From assembly GCF_014201315.1 (NCBI RefSeq), contig NZ_JACHDY010000001.1, forward strand, positions 1,178,001 through 1,242,000: a stretch of 64,000 nucleotides of DNA, in the 5' to 3' direction. The notes beneath the pieces were generated by a model. That model saw only the letters and a list, made by a program, of their open reading frames with translations. It did no database searches and was not told the origin of the DNA. The translations under genes and the position numbers were made by a program. Positions 8,325-16,941 of the stretch are shown piece after piece. Numbering within the stretch: position 1 is the stretch's first letter; each line of letters begins with the position of its first letter. This DNA comes from Edaphobacter lichenicola (GTDB taxonomy: Bacteria > Acidobacteriota > Terriglobia > Terriglobales > Acidobacteriaceae).

Positions 8325-9827
8325 ATGGAACTACCCGACAAAGAGACCTGTTACCGTGCACTCCAGAGCCGTGATCCGCGGTTCGACGGCCTGATGTACG
8401 TCGGCGTCAAATCCACCGGAATCTACTGCCGCCCCGTCTGTCCGGCCCGTACGGCAAAATACGAAAACTGCACCTTCTATCCCTCCGCAGCAGCAGCGCA
8501 CGAGGCCGGCTATCGTCCCTGCCTGCGTTGCCGTCCAGAGACCGCACCCGAATTAGCCTCATGGCGCGGAACCTCCAACACCGTCTCACGCGCGCTCGCA
8601 CTCATAGCCGACGGTGCCCTCGACGGCGAAGGCAAGACCGTAGAGGCGCTCGCCGAACGTCTAGGCGTCGGCGAGCGTCACTTACGCAGACTCTTCCTTC
8701 AGCACCTCGGAGCCTCTCCAATTGCCGTAGCACAGACCCGGCGCGTCCTCTTCGCCAAGCACCTCATCCACGAAACGCAGATGCCCATGACCGAAGTAGC
8801 AATCGCGGCGGGCTTCAGCAGCCTGCGCCGCTTCAACGAGCTCTTTCAAACACTCTTCCATCGCCCACCCACTGCCCTCCGGCGAAGGTCCTCCGCAAGC
8901 CGCCCAACCACCGAGGCAGGCATCACACTCCGTCTGCGTTATCGCCCACCGTACGACTGGGAGTCCATGCTCAGCTTTCTGCACGCGCGTGCCATCCCCG
9001 GCGTCGAAGTAGTCGAGAAAGGATGCTATCGCCGCACCGTTGAGATCGACGGATCGCGTGGAAGCATCGCAGTCACTCACCTCCCGCAGCGACAGAGCCT
9101 CAGCGTATCCATTCAATTCCCCGCCGTGCAGTCCCTGCCTGCAATCGTAGCCCGTGTGCGTCGCCTCTTCGACATCGGCGCAGACATCGAGACCATCGAC
9201 GCGCACCTCTCGCACGATCCGCATCTCGCGCCGTGGGTAGCCCTACGCCCCGGCCTGCGTGCACCAGGCGGCTGGGACGGCTTCGAACTCGCGGTACGCG
9301 CAATCCTCGGCCAGCAGATCAGCGTCGTCGCCGCCCGCAAGCTTGCAGGGCAGCTCGTAGCGCTCCACGGCAAGCCGCTCCCAAAGAACCCCAGCACCCC
9401 TCCAGGCCTGACCCATACCTTCCCCACGGCGAAGCGCATCGCCACAGCAAAATCAATCGGACTGGGCATGCCAACCGCACGCCTCGCCTCCTTGAAAGCA
9501 CTCGCGCATGCAGCAGCCGACGACCCCAACCTCTTCCGTCCGCTTGGGACGATCGAAGAGGTCATCGTAAAGCTGCGCACCATTCCCGGCATCGGCGACT
9601 GGACCGCGCAATACATCGCCCTCCGCGCAATCCGCGAGATGGACGCCTTCCCCGCATCCGACATCGGCCTGCTGCGAGGAGCAACGAAGCTCGACGGAGC
9701 ACCCGCAACTCCAAAGTCTCTCCTGCATCGCGCCGAGTCGTGGCGACCGTGGCGCGCCTATGCGGCACAGCATCTCTGGGCCGCCAACACCAACGAAATC
9801 CCGCACACCGAGAGACCAAATGCATGA
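8325..9827 (+). CDS. Ada N-domain / AraC / AlkA fusion: DNA-3-methyladenine glycosylase II
   Basis: The 500-residue protein joins three parts. Residues 1-75 are the Ada zinc domain that repairs methylphosphotriesters: Cys34, Cys38, Cys66 and Cys69 occupy the metal/acceptor positions (IYCRPVC and RPCLRC). Residues 85-190 are an AraC-type helix-turn-helix. Residues 200-490 are an AlkA-type glycosylase with GWDGFELAVRAILGQQIS, the helix-hairpin-helix IPGIGDWTAQYIALR and the catalytic aspartate in FPASD. It can both sense methyl damage and excise 3-methyladenine, and may regulate its own operon. Its last 8 bases overlap ogt. Similar fusions are known in many bacteria. Confidence 0.93.
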   Translation: MELPDKETCYRALQSRDPRFDGLMYVGVKSTGIYCRPVCPARTAKYENCTFYPSAAAAHEAGYRPCLRCRPETAPELASWRGTSNTVSRALALIADGALDGEGKTVEALAERLGVGERHLRRLFLQHLGASPIAVAQTRRVLFAKHLIHETQMPMTEVAIAAGFSSLRRFNELFQTLFHRPPTALRRRSSASRPTTEAGITLRLRYRPPYDWESMLSFLHARAIPGVEVVEKGCYRRTVEIDGSRGSIAVTHLPQRQSLSVSIQFPAVQSLPAIVARVRRLFDIGADIETIDAHLSHDPHLAPWVALRPGLRAPGGWDGFELAVRAILGQQISVVAARKLAGQLVALHGKPLPKNPSTPPGLTHTFPTAKRIATAKSIGLGMPTARLASLKALAHAAADDPNLFRPLGTIEEVIVKLRTIPGIGDWTAQYIALRAIREMDAFPASDIGLLRGATKLDGAPATPKSLLHRAESWRPWRAYAAQHLWAANTNEIPHTERPNA

Positions 9828-10383
9828 ACCCCTGAAACTCCTGACAGATCAACTCGACACGCCGATAGGCGAGATGATCCTCGTGGCCGACCATGACGGC
9901 AACCTGCGCGCCATCGACTGGACCGATCACACCGAGCGCCTGCACAATCTCCTCCGGCGTCACTATGGCCGCAACGGCTTCACGCTCGAGCCTGCAAACA
10001 ATCCGTCCGGCCTCACGAACGCGATCAAGCGTTACTTCGCAGGAGATCTCACCGCGATCTCCACGCTCCCGGTGCAAACAGCCGGCACGCCCTTTCAGCG
10101 CGAGGTCTGGCGCGCCCTGCGAGAGATCCCCCACGGCACAACCACCACCTACGGACAGCTCGCCGCGCAGATCGGCCGACCGAACGCAGTCCGTGCAGTC
10201 GGACTCGCCAACGGCTCCAACCCCATCGGAGTTGTAGTCCCCTGTCACCGCGTCATCGGATCCAACGGCTCCCTCACCGGCTACGGCGGCGGCCTCGAGC
10301 GCAAACGCTGGCTCCTCAATCACGAAGACACGAATCATCAAAACAAAGAACAAACCGCAAGCCTTCCCCTCAAACTCACTTGA
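9820..10383 (+). CDS. ogt: Methylated-DNA--protein-cysteine methyltransferase
   Basis: This protein repairs O6-methylguanine by transferring the methyl group to its own cysteine. The 187-residue sequence has the domain order of Ogt/AdaB: an alpha/beta N-domain, the helix-turn-helix FQREVWRALREIPHGTTTTYG, and the active-site PCHRVIGSNG followed by LTGYGGGLERK. ATG at 9820 overlaps the last 8 bases of the Ada-AlkA gene, so both are probably one operon. In classical Ada the acceptor domain is fused to the sensing domain; here the two activities are split between adjacent genes. Confidence 0.94.
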   Translation: MHEPLKLLTDQLDTPIGEMILVADHDGNLRAIDWTDHTERLHNLLRRHYGRNGFTLEPANNPSGLTNAIKRYFAGDLTAISTLPVQTAGTPFQREVWRALREIPHGTTTTYGQLAAQIGRPNAVRAVGLANGSNPIGVVVPCHRVIGSNGSLTGYGGGLERKRWLLNHEDTNHQNKEQTASLPLKLT

Positions 10384-10461
10384 GAATACAATCGCAACAG
10401 CAAAAATAATTTCCGGCGCAGAGGTATCCCTTGCCCGATCTCTTCGTCAAACCTCACAACG

Positions 10462-10791
10462 ATGAAAAAAACTGTGCACCTCCTCGCAACGCTGCTCTGT
10501 CTCCTGACTCTTCTCGTCAGCGCAGCCACCTGCGTCAAGATCGCACAGCCCAAGCAATCCTCCTGCGATCACTGCCCCAGGCAATCGCCCCTCGATCAGC
10601 ACCTTCCCTCCTGTTGCAGCGCACAGCAGCAAGCACCTGCAGTCGCCTCCACACAGATTGAGCCGCAGCTCCAACTCCACGCAGTCCCAGTCTCTGCACT
10701 CAACGACGAGATCCCATCCCCACTGCTCGCACCCGTCCTTCGACTCGCAGCACCGCCCCCACTCCCTCTCCGCACCCCACTTCGTATCTGA
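10462..10791 (+). CDS. Small Cys-rich exported protein of unknown function
   Basis: The 109-residue protein has a strong signal peptide or lipoprotein-like N-terminus (MKKTVHLLATLLCLLTLLVSAATC), then a short segment with CDHC and SCC, and a Pro-rich C-terminus. The paired cysteines could bind a metal or form disulfides. The next gene encodes a Met- and His-rich secreted protein, an arrangement often seen near copper or other metal resistance genes; it also faintly resembles DUF2946-type Cys proteins. Function is not known and the metal link is an inference only. Confidence 0.6.
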   Translation: MKKTVHLLATLLCLLTLLVSAATCVKIAQPKQSSCDHCPRQSPLDQHLPSCCSAQQQAPAVASTQIEPQLQLHAVPVSALNDEIPSPLLAPVLRLAAPPPLPLRTPLRI

Positions 10792-10869
10792 TTCCCTCTT
10801 GAGCCTCCCCGCGTTACAGCGCCTTCACGCTGTCTCCAGATAACGCACGCCTCAAGACAAGGAACTCCC

Positions 10870-12351
10870 ATGCGCTCCCTCCTCACAGCGGCCCTGTTTT
10901 CATTGGTCTTTCTCACTCCATCGCGAACCCAGGCTCAGACAAACCAACCCTTAATGCCAAACATGCCCGGCATGCAGATGGACTCCGCTCAACCATCCAC
11001 GCCTGACAAGACCACCATGCCGATGAACATGAGCATGGACATGATGAAGCCGCCCACCACGCTCATCGACACCATCCTCAATCACACCACCTCCGGCACC
11101 AGCGCCGAACCGGCCTCCACGCCCGTCTCCATGCTCATGCGCAGCTATCGCGGCTGGATGCTCATGCTCCACGGCACCGCCTCCATCTCCGACACCCAGC
11201 AGCACGCCTCCAACCCCACAGGCGCCATCCCCGACGTCTGCGTGCAAAACGATCCCTGCCCCAACCCAGCAGTCACCCGCGGCGGCAACAAGCTCTTCTC
11301 CACCAACTGGATCATGCCCATGGCCATGCGCCAGCTAGGCTCCCACGGCCAGTACGGCCAGCTCACCCTCCGCACCATGCTCTCGCTCGAACCCGCCACC
11401 ATCACCAGCCGCCAATTCCCCGAGCTCTTCCAGCAAGGCGAGACCGCCTTCGGCAAACCCATCATCGACGGCCAGCACCCGCACGACTTCTTCATGGAGC
11501 TAGCCGCCCTCTACGACCTCCGCCTCGGCAGCCACACCCTCCTCAGCCTCTACGCCGCACCCGTAGGCGACCCCGCCATCGGCCCCACCGCTTACCCGCA
11601 CCGCCACTCCGCCTCCGAAGACCCCATCGCCGCCCTCGGCCATCATCAGGAAGACTCCACCCACATCGCCTTCAACGTCTTCACCGGCGGCATCACCTGG
11701 CGCTGGCTCCGCTTCGAAGAGTCCGGCTTCCACGGCGCCGAGCCCACCGAGCAGCGCTGGGGCTTTCAACCCTCCCCCAACGGCCACGCCGTCGACAGCT
11801 ACTCTTCCCGCATCACCTTCGCCCCAACAAAAAACCTCAGCACCCAATACTCCATCGCCCACATCGTCAGCCCCGAAGCCCTCTACCCAAACGAGAATCA
11901 GCAGCGCCAGACCGCCTCCATCATCTACAACCTCCCCTTCGGCCACACCACCGCCGACGGCGACCACACCAACAACTGGTCGAACACTCTCCTCTGGGGC
12001 CGCACAAAATCCCTAACTGACAACAGCAAAGAAAATAGCTACCTCCTCGAATCCCTCCTCAACTTCCGCACCCGCAACTACGTCTGGACCCGAATAGAAA
12101 ACGCCGGCCGCTCCAACGAGCTCCTCATCCCCCCCGGCTCCCCACTCCCCCCAAACTTCACCGAATCTCCCCTAGGCCACGTAGCCGCCTACTCCTTCGG
12201 CTACGACCGCGACTACCGCGTAGCCCCGCACCTCCTCGCCGCTCCCGGCGCGCAATTCACCACCTACACCACACCCAGCGCCCTAGTCTCCATCTACGGC
12301 TCCCACCCCTTCGGAGCCGTAGCCTTCGTCCGCCTCCGCATAGCCAAATAG
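10870..12351 (+). CDS. Secreted Met/His-rich protein, probably an outer-membrane beta-barrel
   Basis: I do not recognise a named family. The 493-residue protein has a signal peptide (1-22) followed by a methionine-rich stretch (about 28-65) with MPNMPGMQMDS and MPMNMSMDMM, a pattern used for copper(I) or silver binding. The remainder has alternating amphipathic strands and several His clusters (DGQHPHDFF, YPHRHSASEDP, GHHQEDSTH), consistent with an outer-membrane barrel. The ribosome binding site AAGGAA is 6 bases before ATG. With the Cys-rich gene just upstream it may form a two-gene metal-handling unit. No copper oxidase or P-type ATPase is in the window to support this. Confidence 0.72.
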   Translation: MRSLLTAALFSLVFLTPSRTQAQTNQPLMPNMPGMQMDSAQPSTPDKTTMPMNMSMDMMKPPTTLIDTILNHTTSGTSAEPASTPVSMLMRSYRGWMLMLHGTASISDTQQHASNPTGAIPDVCVQNDPCPNPAVTRGGNKLFSTNWIMPMAMRQLGSHGQYGQLTLRTMLSLEPATITSRQFPELFQQGETAFGKPIIDGQHPHDFFMELAALYDLRLGSHTLLSLYAAPVGDPAIGPTAYPHRHSASEDPIAALGHHQEDSTHIAFNVFTGGITWRWLRFEESGFHGAEPTEQRWGFQPSPNGHAVDSYSSRITFAPTKNLSTQYSIAHIVSPEALYPNENQQRQTASIIYNLPFGHTTADGDHTNNWSNTLLWGRTKSLTDNSKENSYLLESLLNFRTRNYVWTRIENAGRSNELLIPPGSPLPPNFTESPLGHVAAYSFGYDRDYRVAPHLLAAPGAQFTTYTTPSALVSIYGSHPFGAVAFVRLRIAK

Positions 12352-12391
12352 CGCAAACAAATCGGGCCCCATCTTCATAGCGCAAACAAAT

Positions 12392-12761
12392 GGGTGCCCC
12401 ATCCATCGCAGTCTCACCGCGATGGGTGGGAATCCAAAACTTTGCCTCGCCTGCTTTGAAAACCAAAGCCGGGGGCCCCATTCATGCAGTCTCATCGCAT
12501 GAGTGGGCATCGCGCCACGCGCGAACCGTCTTCCCTCGCACACGTACAAATCCCCGGGTGCCCCATCCATCGCAGTCTCACCGCGATGGGTGGGAATCCA
12601 AAACTTTGCCTCGCCTGCTTTGAAAACCAAAGCCGGGTGCCCCATTCATGCAGTCTCATCGCATGAGTGGGCATCGCGCCACGCGCGAACCGTCTTCCCT
12701 CACACGCGTACAAATCCCCGGGTGCCCCATCCATCGCAGTCTCACCGCGATGGGTGGGAAT
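12392..12761. repeat. 164-bp tandem repeat (two full copies and a partial third) with hairpins
   Basis: Copies begin at 12392, 12556 and 12720, a period of exactly 164 bases, and the two full copies differ at only a few positions. Each holds two hairpins: type A, GGGTGCCCCATCCATCGC with its complement CGCGATGGGTGGG, and type B, CCCCATTCATGC with GCATGAGTGGG, each with a loop reading AGTCTCA(C/T). Short reading frames here are by-products. Related single elements occur at about 19.6, 33.3, 34.8 and 56.4 kb. The block from 12352 to 12821 holds nothing else that I can see. Confidence 0.9.
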
Positions 12762-12821
12762 GTAAAACTCCAATACCGGGTGACTTCACCCACCATCCCG
12801 CAGCGTGTAGCCTAAACCCAA

Positions 12822-13460
12822 ATGCCCGAGCCCCAAAGCCCTCCCATCCTCTACCTCGCCACCACCAACCCAGGCAAGCTCCGAGACTTCGCCGCCACAG
12901 CCTCGTCGCAGATCACACTCACTCCCTTACCCAACCTCAACCAAATCCCCGCCCCCGCCGAAGACGAGCCCACCTTCGAAGGCAACGCCCGCCTCAAAGC
13001 CATCTACTACTCCCACCACGCCCCCAACGAAATCGTCATCGCCGACGACTCCGGCCTTGAAGTCGACGCCCTCCACGGAGCCCCCGGCGTCCGCTCCGCC
13101 CGCTACGCCGAAGACCACCACTTCGCCCCAACAGACTCCGCCCATCTCACACCCGACGAGCGCAACAACCTCTACCTCATCATGAACCTCACGGACATCC
13201 CCCTCACCGAGCGAAGCGCCCGCTACCACTGCGTCCTCGCCGCCGCACGCAACGGACACATTCTCGCCATCGGCCACGGAGCCGTCGAAGGCGAGATCCT
13301 CGCCGCCCCCCGCGGCACCCAGGGCTTCGGCTACGATCCCCTCTTCTACCTCCCCGCCCAGCAAAAAACCATGGCCGAGCTCGACACCACCACCAAGCTC
13401 ACCTTCAGCCACCGCGGCCGAGCCTTCGCCGCCCTGCTAAACTCGCTGCGCCCAGACTAG
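12822..13460 (+). CDS. rdgB: XTP/dITP diphosphatase (non-canonical purine NTP pyrophosphatase)
   Basis: The enzyme hydrolyses XTP, ITP and dITP to monophosphates and pyrophosphate and so keeps deaminated purines out of DNA and RNA. The 212-residue protein has LYLATTNPGKLRDF near its N-terminus, FEGNARLKA, the metal-binding IVIADDSGLEVDALHGAPGVRSARYA, and GFGYDPLFYLP with KLTFSHRGRA near the end, all family hallmarks. Length is close to the usual 195-200. It lies just after the repeat block and is probably transcribed separately from the sdh genes, which have a promoter candidate of their own. Confidence 0.95.
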   Translation: MPEPQSPPILYLATTNPGKLRDFAATASSQITLTPLPNLNQIPAPAEDEPTFEGNARLKAIYYSHHAPNEIVIADDSGLEVDALHGAPGVRSARYAEDHHFAPTDSAHLTPDERNNLYLIMNLTDIPLTERSARYHCVLAAARNGHILAIGHGAVEGEILAAPRGTQGFGYDPLFYLPAQQKTMAELDTTTKLTFSHRGRAFAALLNSLRPD

Positions 13461-13535
13461 AACCCCCGCAAATTCAGTCGCACTCAACTTAATCGCACAA
13501 ACCTAACGATAACCGCACAAATTCCCTCACTTTCC

Positions 13536-13565
13536 TTGACGCTGCTAATCCATGAGCGGAATAAT
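13536..13565 (+). promoter_or_regulatory. Candidate promoter of the sdh locus
   Basis: TTGACG (13536-13541) and AATAAT (13560-13565) are separated by 18 bases, 61 bases upstream of the sdhC start. The boxes match sigma-70 consensus well for such GC-rich DNA. Confidence 0.45.
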
Positions 13566-13625
13566 CGCCCTGCTGCACTTTTTCCATCTCCACCAGTGCA
13601 TCCATCACGATTCCAAGGAGTCCCC

Positions 13626-14441
13626 ATGGCCACCGCCGCCACGCCAGCACCTCCTGCCACCCCGCCCAGCGAGTCCAAGCTCAAAGGCGTGCAGCCACTC
13701 CGCGCCGGCGAAGGCCACTCCTACCTCTGGCACAAACTCCACTCCCTCTCCGGCATCGTCCCCATCGGCGCCTTCCTCGTCGAGCACATCATCTCCAACT
13801 TCGAGACCCTCAACGGCCCCCTCGCCTACGCCCAACAGGTCAAGTTCCTCAACTCCCTCCCCCTCGTCCGCGTCCTCGAGTGGGCCTTCATCTTCATCCC
13901 CCTCGCCTTCCACGCCCTCTACGGACTCTTCATCGCCTTCCGCGGCCGCGTCAGTGTCAACGTCTACCCCTGGGCCTCCAACTGGATGTACGTCTCCCAG
14001 CGCATCACCGGCATCATCGCCTTCTTCTACATCGTCCAACACGTCTGGCGACAGCGCTTCAGCGGCATCTCCCTCCCCGAGAACCCCGGCGCCGCATTCC
14101 ATAAAGTACAGGTTGAACTTTCGAACCCCTGGATGCTCGCCATCTACGTCATCGCCATGATCGCCACCACCTGGCACTTCGCCTACGGCATCTGGCTCTT
14201 CGCCGCCAAGTGGGGCATCACCCCCGGCGACAAGGCCCGCAAGCGCTTCGGCTACGTCTGCACCGCCTTCGGCCTCGCCCTCTGCCTCATGGGCCTCGCC
14301 AGCATCTACGCGGTCGTCTGGGAGTACCCCAACGCCCCCGCCAACGTAATGCCCGCCCAACCCGCCGGCATCGACTTACCCGCCCCAACAGTCCCCCCAC
14401 CAAACTCAACAAACCCCGATCAGCCGGGTGAGGTCCGGTGA
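13626..14441 (+). CDS. sdhC: Succinate dehydrogenase cytochrome b558 subunit
   Basis: This 271-residue membrane anchor carries haem and passes electrons from the iron-sulfur subunit to quinone. Five hydrophobic helices are visible (about 38-60, 90-112, 123-150, 175-197, 208-232) with conserved histidines in KLHSLSGIVPIG, LVEHI, FHALYG, VQHVWR and TWHFAYG, as in the single-subunit type-B anchors of Bacillus and Wolinella. ATG at 13626 has AAGGAG 5 bases upstream; an in-frame start 30 codons earlier overlaps the promoter and is less likely. The C-terminal 25 residues are Pro- and Asn-rich. Confidence 0.92.
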   Translation: MATAATPAPPATPPSESKLKGVQPLRAGEGHSYLWHKLHSLSGIVPIGAFLVEHIISNFETLNGPLAYAQQVKFLNSLPLVRVLEWAFIFIPLAFHALYGLFIAFRGRVSVNVYPWASNWMYVSQRITGIIAFFYIVQHVWRQRFSGISLPENPGAAFHKVQVELSNPWMLAIYVIAMIATTWHFAYGIWLFAAKWGITPGDKARKRFGYVCTAFGLALCLMGLASIYAVVWEYPNAPANVMPAQPAGIDLPAPTVPPPNSTNPDQPGEVR

Positions 14442-14824
14442 GCATGAGCACGTTGCGGCTTCTCGCTATCGCACCCTTCGCTCTGCTGCCGTTGGGAGGA
14501 AGTACACCTTCGCTGCAAGCTCAGACAGTCGTCGTTCCGGTTAACCTTTCTGTCTCTGAGGCGGAATTTTTCCAACATATGAAGGCACCCTCTTCGGTCT
14601 TGACGGATTCTCTTCCCTCCTCGCCACACGACTTCTACGTCGCTGTCAGAGTTGATAAGGACGGGAACGTAACTTCCGTCGTGCCCGATTACCCCTGCTC
14701 TCAGGATCACGGATGCGTTCAGATGTGCAACCTCCTACATCAGCAAAAATTTAAGCCTTTTGAAATTAAAGGAAAGCCTGTTCAAGCTATTGCAGACCTG
14801 CACTTCACCTCCAAAAAGACATAG
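14438..14824 (+). CDS. Small exported protein, TonB C-terminal-like fold, between sdhC and sdhA
   Basis: The gene starts at GTG 14438 or ATG 14444 and overlaps the sdhC stop. The 128-residue product has a signal peptide (about 1-29) and a single domain with FYVAVRVDKDGNVTSVVP and LLHQQKFKPFEIKGKPVQA, which resembles the TonB C-terminal / energy-transducer fold in its strand-helix-strand order and FKP(F/A) motif. Two cysteine pairs (PCSQDHGC, QMCN) could form a disulfide. Its base composition is clearly lower in GC than sdhC and sdhA, which suggests later insertion. A relative in fold lies right after sdhB (18012-18479). Role unknown. Confidence 0.7.
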   Translation: MSMSTLRLLAIAPFALLPLGGSTPSLQAQTVVVPVNLSVSEAEFFQHMKAPSSVLTDSLPSSPHDFYVAVRVDKDGNVTSVVPDYPCSQDHGCVQMCNLLHQQKFKPFEIKGKPVQAIADLHFTSKKT

Positions 14825-14865
14825 CAAGAACGTAGACATCGCACGAAAGTGTAGAGGATAGCCGA

Positions 14866-16638
14866 ATGGCAGCAACACCCAGAATCATCGTAGTAGGCGG
14901 CGGCCTGGCCGGTCTCTCCGCCGTCATCAAGATCGCCGAAGCCGGCGGCAAGGTCGACCTCTTCTCCATCGTCCCCGTCAAGCGCTCCCACTCCGTCTGC
15001 GCCCAGGGAGGCATCAACGCCGCCAAGGACCTCAAAGGCGAAGGCGACTCCGTCCTCAAGCACTTCGACGACACCGTCTACGGCGGCGACTTCCTCGCCA
15101 ACCAGACCCCCGTCAAAAACATGACCGCCCAGGGCCCCGCAATCATCGACCTTCTCGACCGCATGGGCGTCCCCTTCAACCGCACCCCCGAAGGCCTCCT
15201 CGACTTCCGCCGCTTCGGCGGCACACTCTACCAGCGCACCGCCTTTGCCGGAGCCACCACCGGCCAACAGCTCCTTTATGCACTGGATGAGCAAGTGAGA
15301 AGGTACGAAGCCGAAGGCAAAGTCACCAAGTACGAAGGCTGGGAGTTCCTCTCCGCCGTCCTCGGCTCCAAAGGCGAAGCTCGCGGCATCTGCGCCATGG
15401 ACCTCCGCACAATGGACACCCGCACCTTCCCCGCCGACGCCGTCATCATCTGCACCGGAGGCAACGGAGCCATCTTCGGAAAGTCCACCAATTCAGTAGT
15501 TTGCACCGGATCAGCTCAATCAGCACTTTATCAACAGGGAGCCTTCTACGCCAACGGCGAGTTCATCCAGGTCCACCCCACCGCCATCCCCGGCGAAGAC
15601 AAGCTCCGCCTCATGTCCGAGTCCGCCCGAGGCGAAGGCGGCCGCGTCTGGGTCCCCCGCGACAAGAACGACAAGCGCGTAGCCCGCTCCATCCCCGAAG
15701 CCGACCGCTGGTACTTCCTCGAAGAGTGGTACCCGAAGTACGGCAACCTCGTCCCCCGCGACGTCGCCACCCGCGCCATCTTCAAAGTCGTCTACGAGCA
15801 CGGCATGGGCATCGACGGCCAGCCCATGGTCTACCTCGACCTCACCCACCTCCCCGCAGAACGCCTCAACAAACTCGAAGGCATCCTCGAGATCTACGAA
15901 AAGTTCGTCGGCGACGACCCCCGCGAAGTCCCCATGAAGATCTTCCCCGGCATGCACTACACCATGGGCGGCCTCTGGGTCGACTTCGACCAGCGCACCA
16001 ACATCCCCGGCATCTACGCCGCAGGCGAGGCCGACTACTCCATCCACGGCGCCAACCGCCTCGGCGCCAACTCCCTCCTCTCCTGCATCTACGGAGGCTT
16101 CGTCGCCGGCCCCCACGCCCTCGCCTACGCCAAGGCCCTCCCCCCGCAAGAGGGCGACGGAGGCCACGCCGCCGAGCTCGCCCGCCAGAAGGAGTTCAAC
16201 AACCAGCTCCTCAACAACCCCGGCACCGAGAACCCCTTCAAGCTCTGGCGCGAACTCGGCGACACCATGACCAAGCACGCTACCATCATCCGCTATAACG
16301 CCGGCCTCGACGAAGCCGACGCCAAGATCGTCGAACTGCTCGAGCGCTACGAGAACGTCAACCTCTCCGACAAGAGCCAGTGGGCCAACACCAGCTTCGC
16401 CTTCACCCGCCAGCTCTACAACATGCTCCAACTAGGCCGCGTCATCGTCCAGGGCGCACGCCTCCGCGACGAGTCCCGCGGAGCCCACTACAAACCCGAC
16501 TTCCCCGACCGCAACGACGAAAAGTTCCTCAAAACCACCAAAGCCAGCTTCAAAGACAACGCTCCCGCCTTCGAGTTCGAAGAAGTCGACATCAGCCACA
16601 TCAAACCCCGCCCCCGCCGCTACGACGCCACCGCCTGA
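14866..16638 (+). CDS. sdhA: Succinate dehydrogenase flavoprotein subunit
   Basis: SdhA oxidises succinate to fumarate with covalently bound FAD. The 590-residue protein begins with the dinucleotide fold VVGGGLAGLSAV, has the FAD-linking His in KRSHSVCAQGGINA, substrate residues in FIQVHPTAIPG and the catalytic Arg region SESARGEGGRVWV, followed by FPGMHYTMGGLWVD and YAAGEADYSIHGANRLGANSLLSC (family hallmark). Length and details fit the type found with five-helix SdhC anchors. It is separated from sdhC by the small exported gene. Confidence 0.96.
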   Translation: MAATPRIIVVGGGLAGLSAVIKIAEAGGKVDLFSIVPVKRSHSVCAQGGINAAKDLKGEGDSVLKHFDDTVYGGDFLANQTPVKNMTAQGPAIIDLLDRMGVPFNRTPEGLLDFRRFGGTLYQRTAFAGATTGQQLLYALDEQVRRYEAEGKVTKYEGWEFLSAVLGSKGEARGICAMDLRTMDTRTFPADAVIICTGGNGAIFGKSTNSVVCTGSAQSALYQQGAFYANGEFIQVHPTAIPGEDKLRLMSESARGEGGRVWVPRDKNDKRVARSIPEADRWYFLEEWYPKYGNLVPRDVATRAIFKVVYEHGMGIDGQPMVYLDLTHLPAERLNKLEGILEIYEKFVGDDPREVPMKIFPGMHYTMGGLWVDFDQRTNIPGIYAAGEADYSIHGANRLGANSLLSCIYGGFVAGPHALAYAKALPPQEGDGGHAAELARQKEFNNQLLNNPGTENPFKLWRELGDTMTKHATIIRYNAGLDEADAKIVELLERYENVNLSDKSQWANTSFAFTRQLYNMLQLGRVIVQGARLRDESRGAHYKPDFPDRNDEKFLKTTKASFKDNAPAFEFEEVDISHIKPRPRRYDATA

Positions 16639-16738
16639 TAAACGCCGTCCAGAGCATCGCAAACGCAGTTCACAGCCACGCCGTTTCATAGCCCGACAAA
16701 CGCCGTTCGAAACAAATGCCAGCCTACCCAAAAAAATC

Positions 16739-16858
16739 GTCATCTCGACCGAAGGCGGCGCACTTTGCCGCCGAAGCGGAGAGACCCCCGTATTTGTATT
16801 TGTCGTTGCCCGTTCCTTTGTTGTCATTCCGCAGCGCAGCGGAGAAATCTGCTTTGCG
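16739..16858. repeat. Dispersed GTCAT...CCCCGTATTTG-type repeat between sdhA and the next gene
   Basis: The 303-base stretch 16639-16941 has no convincing gene. It holds two related words: GTCATCTCGACCGAAG running to GACCCCCGTATTTG (16739-16796), and GTCATTCCGCAGCGCAGCGG plus GAGAAATCTGC (about 16823-16853). A second copy type is at 40497-40561. These look like members of an intergenic repeat family with small internal hairpins. Confidence 0.6.
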
Positions 16859-16941
16859 TCCTGTCACCGCACCGGACCAAGCAACAAAAAGACCCAACAC
16901 GACGGATCACCTCAAAACCCGCCAACACCATCTAACCGGGC

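Noticed and set aside
12392-12761. Possible CRISPR array
   Set aside because: Units of 164 bases are nearly identical throughout, with no unique spacers and no cas genes.
12390-13060. Several short overlapping frames across the repeat block (MGAPSIAVSP-type peptides)
   Set aside because: They recur only because the 164-bp DNA repeats; they lack ribosome sites and are interrupted differently in each copy.
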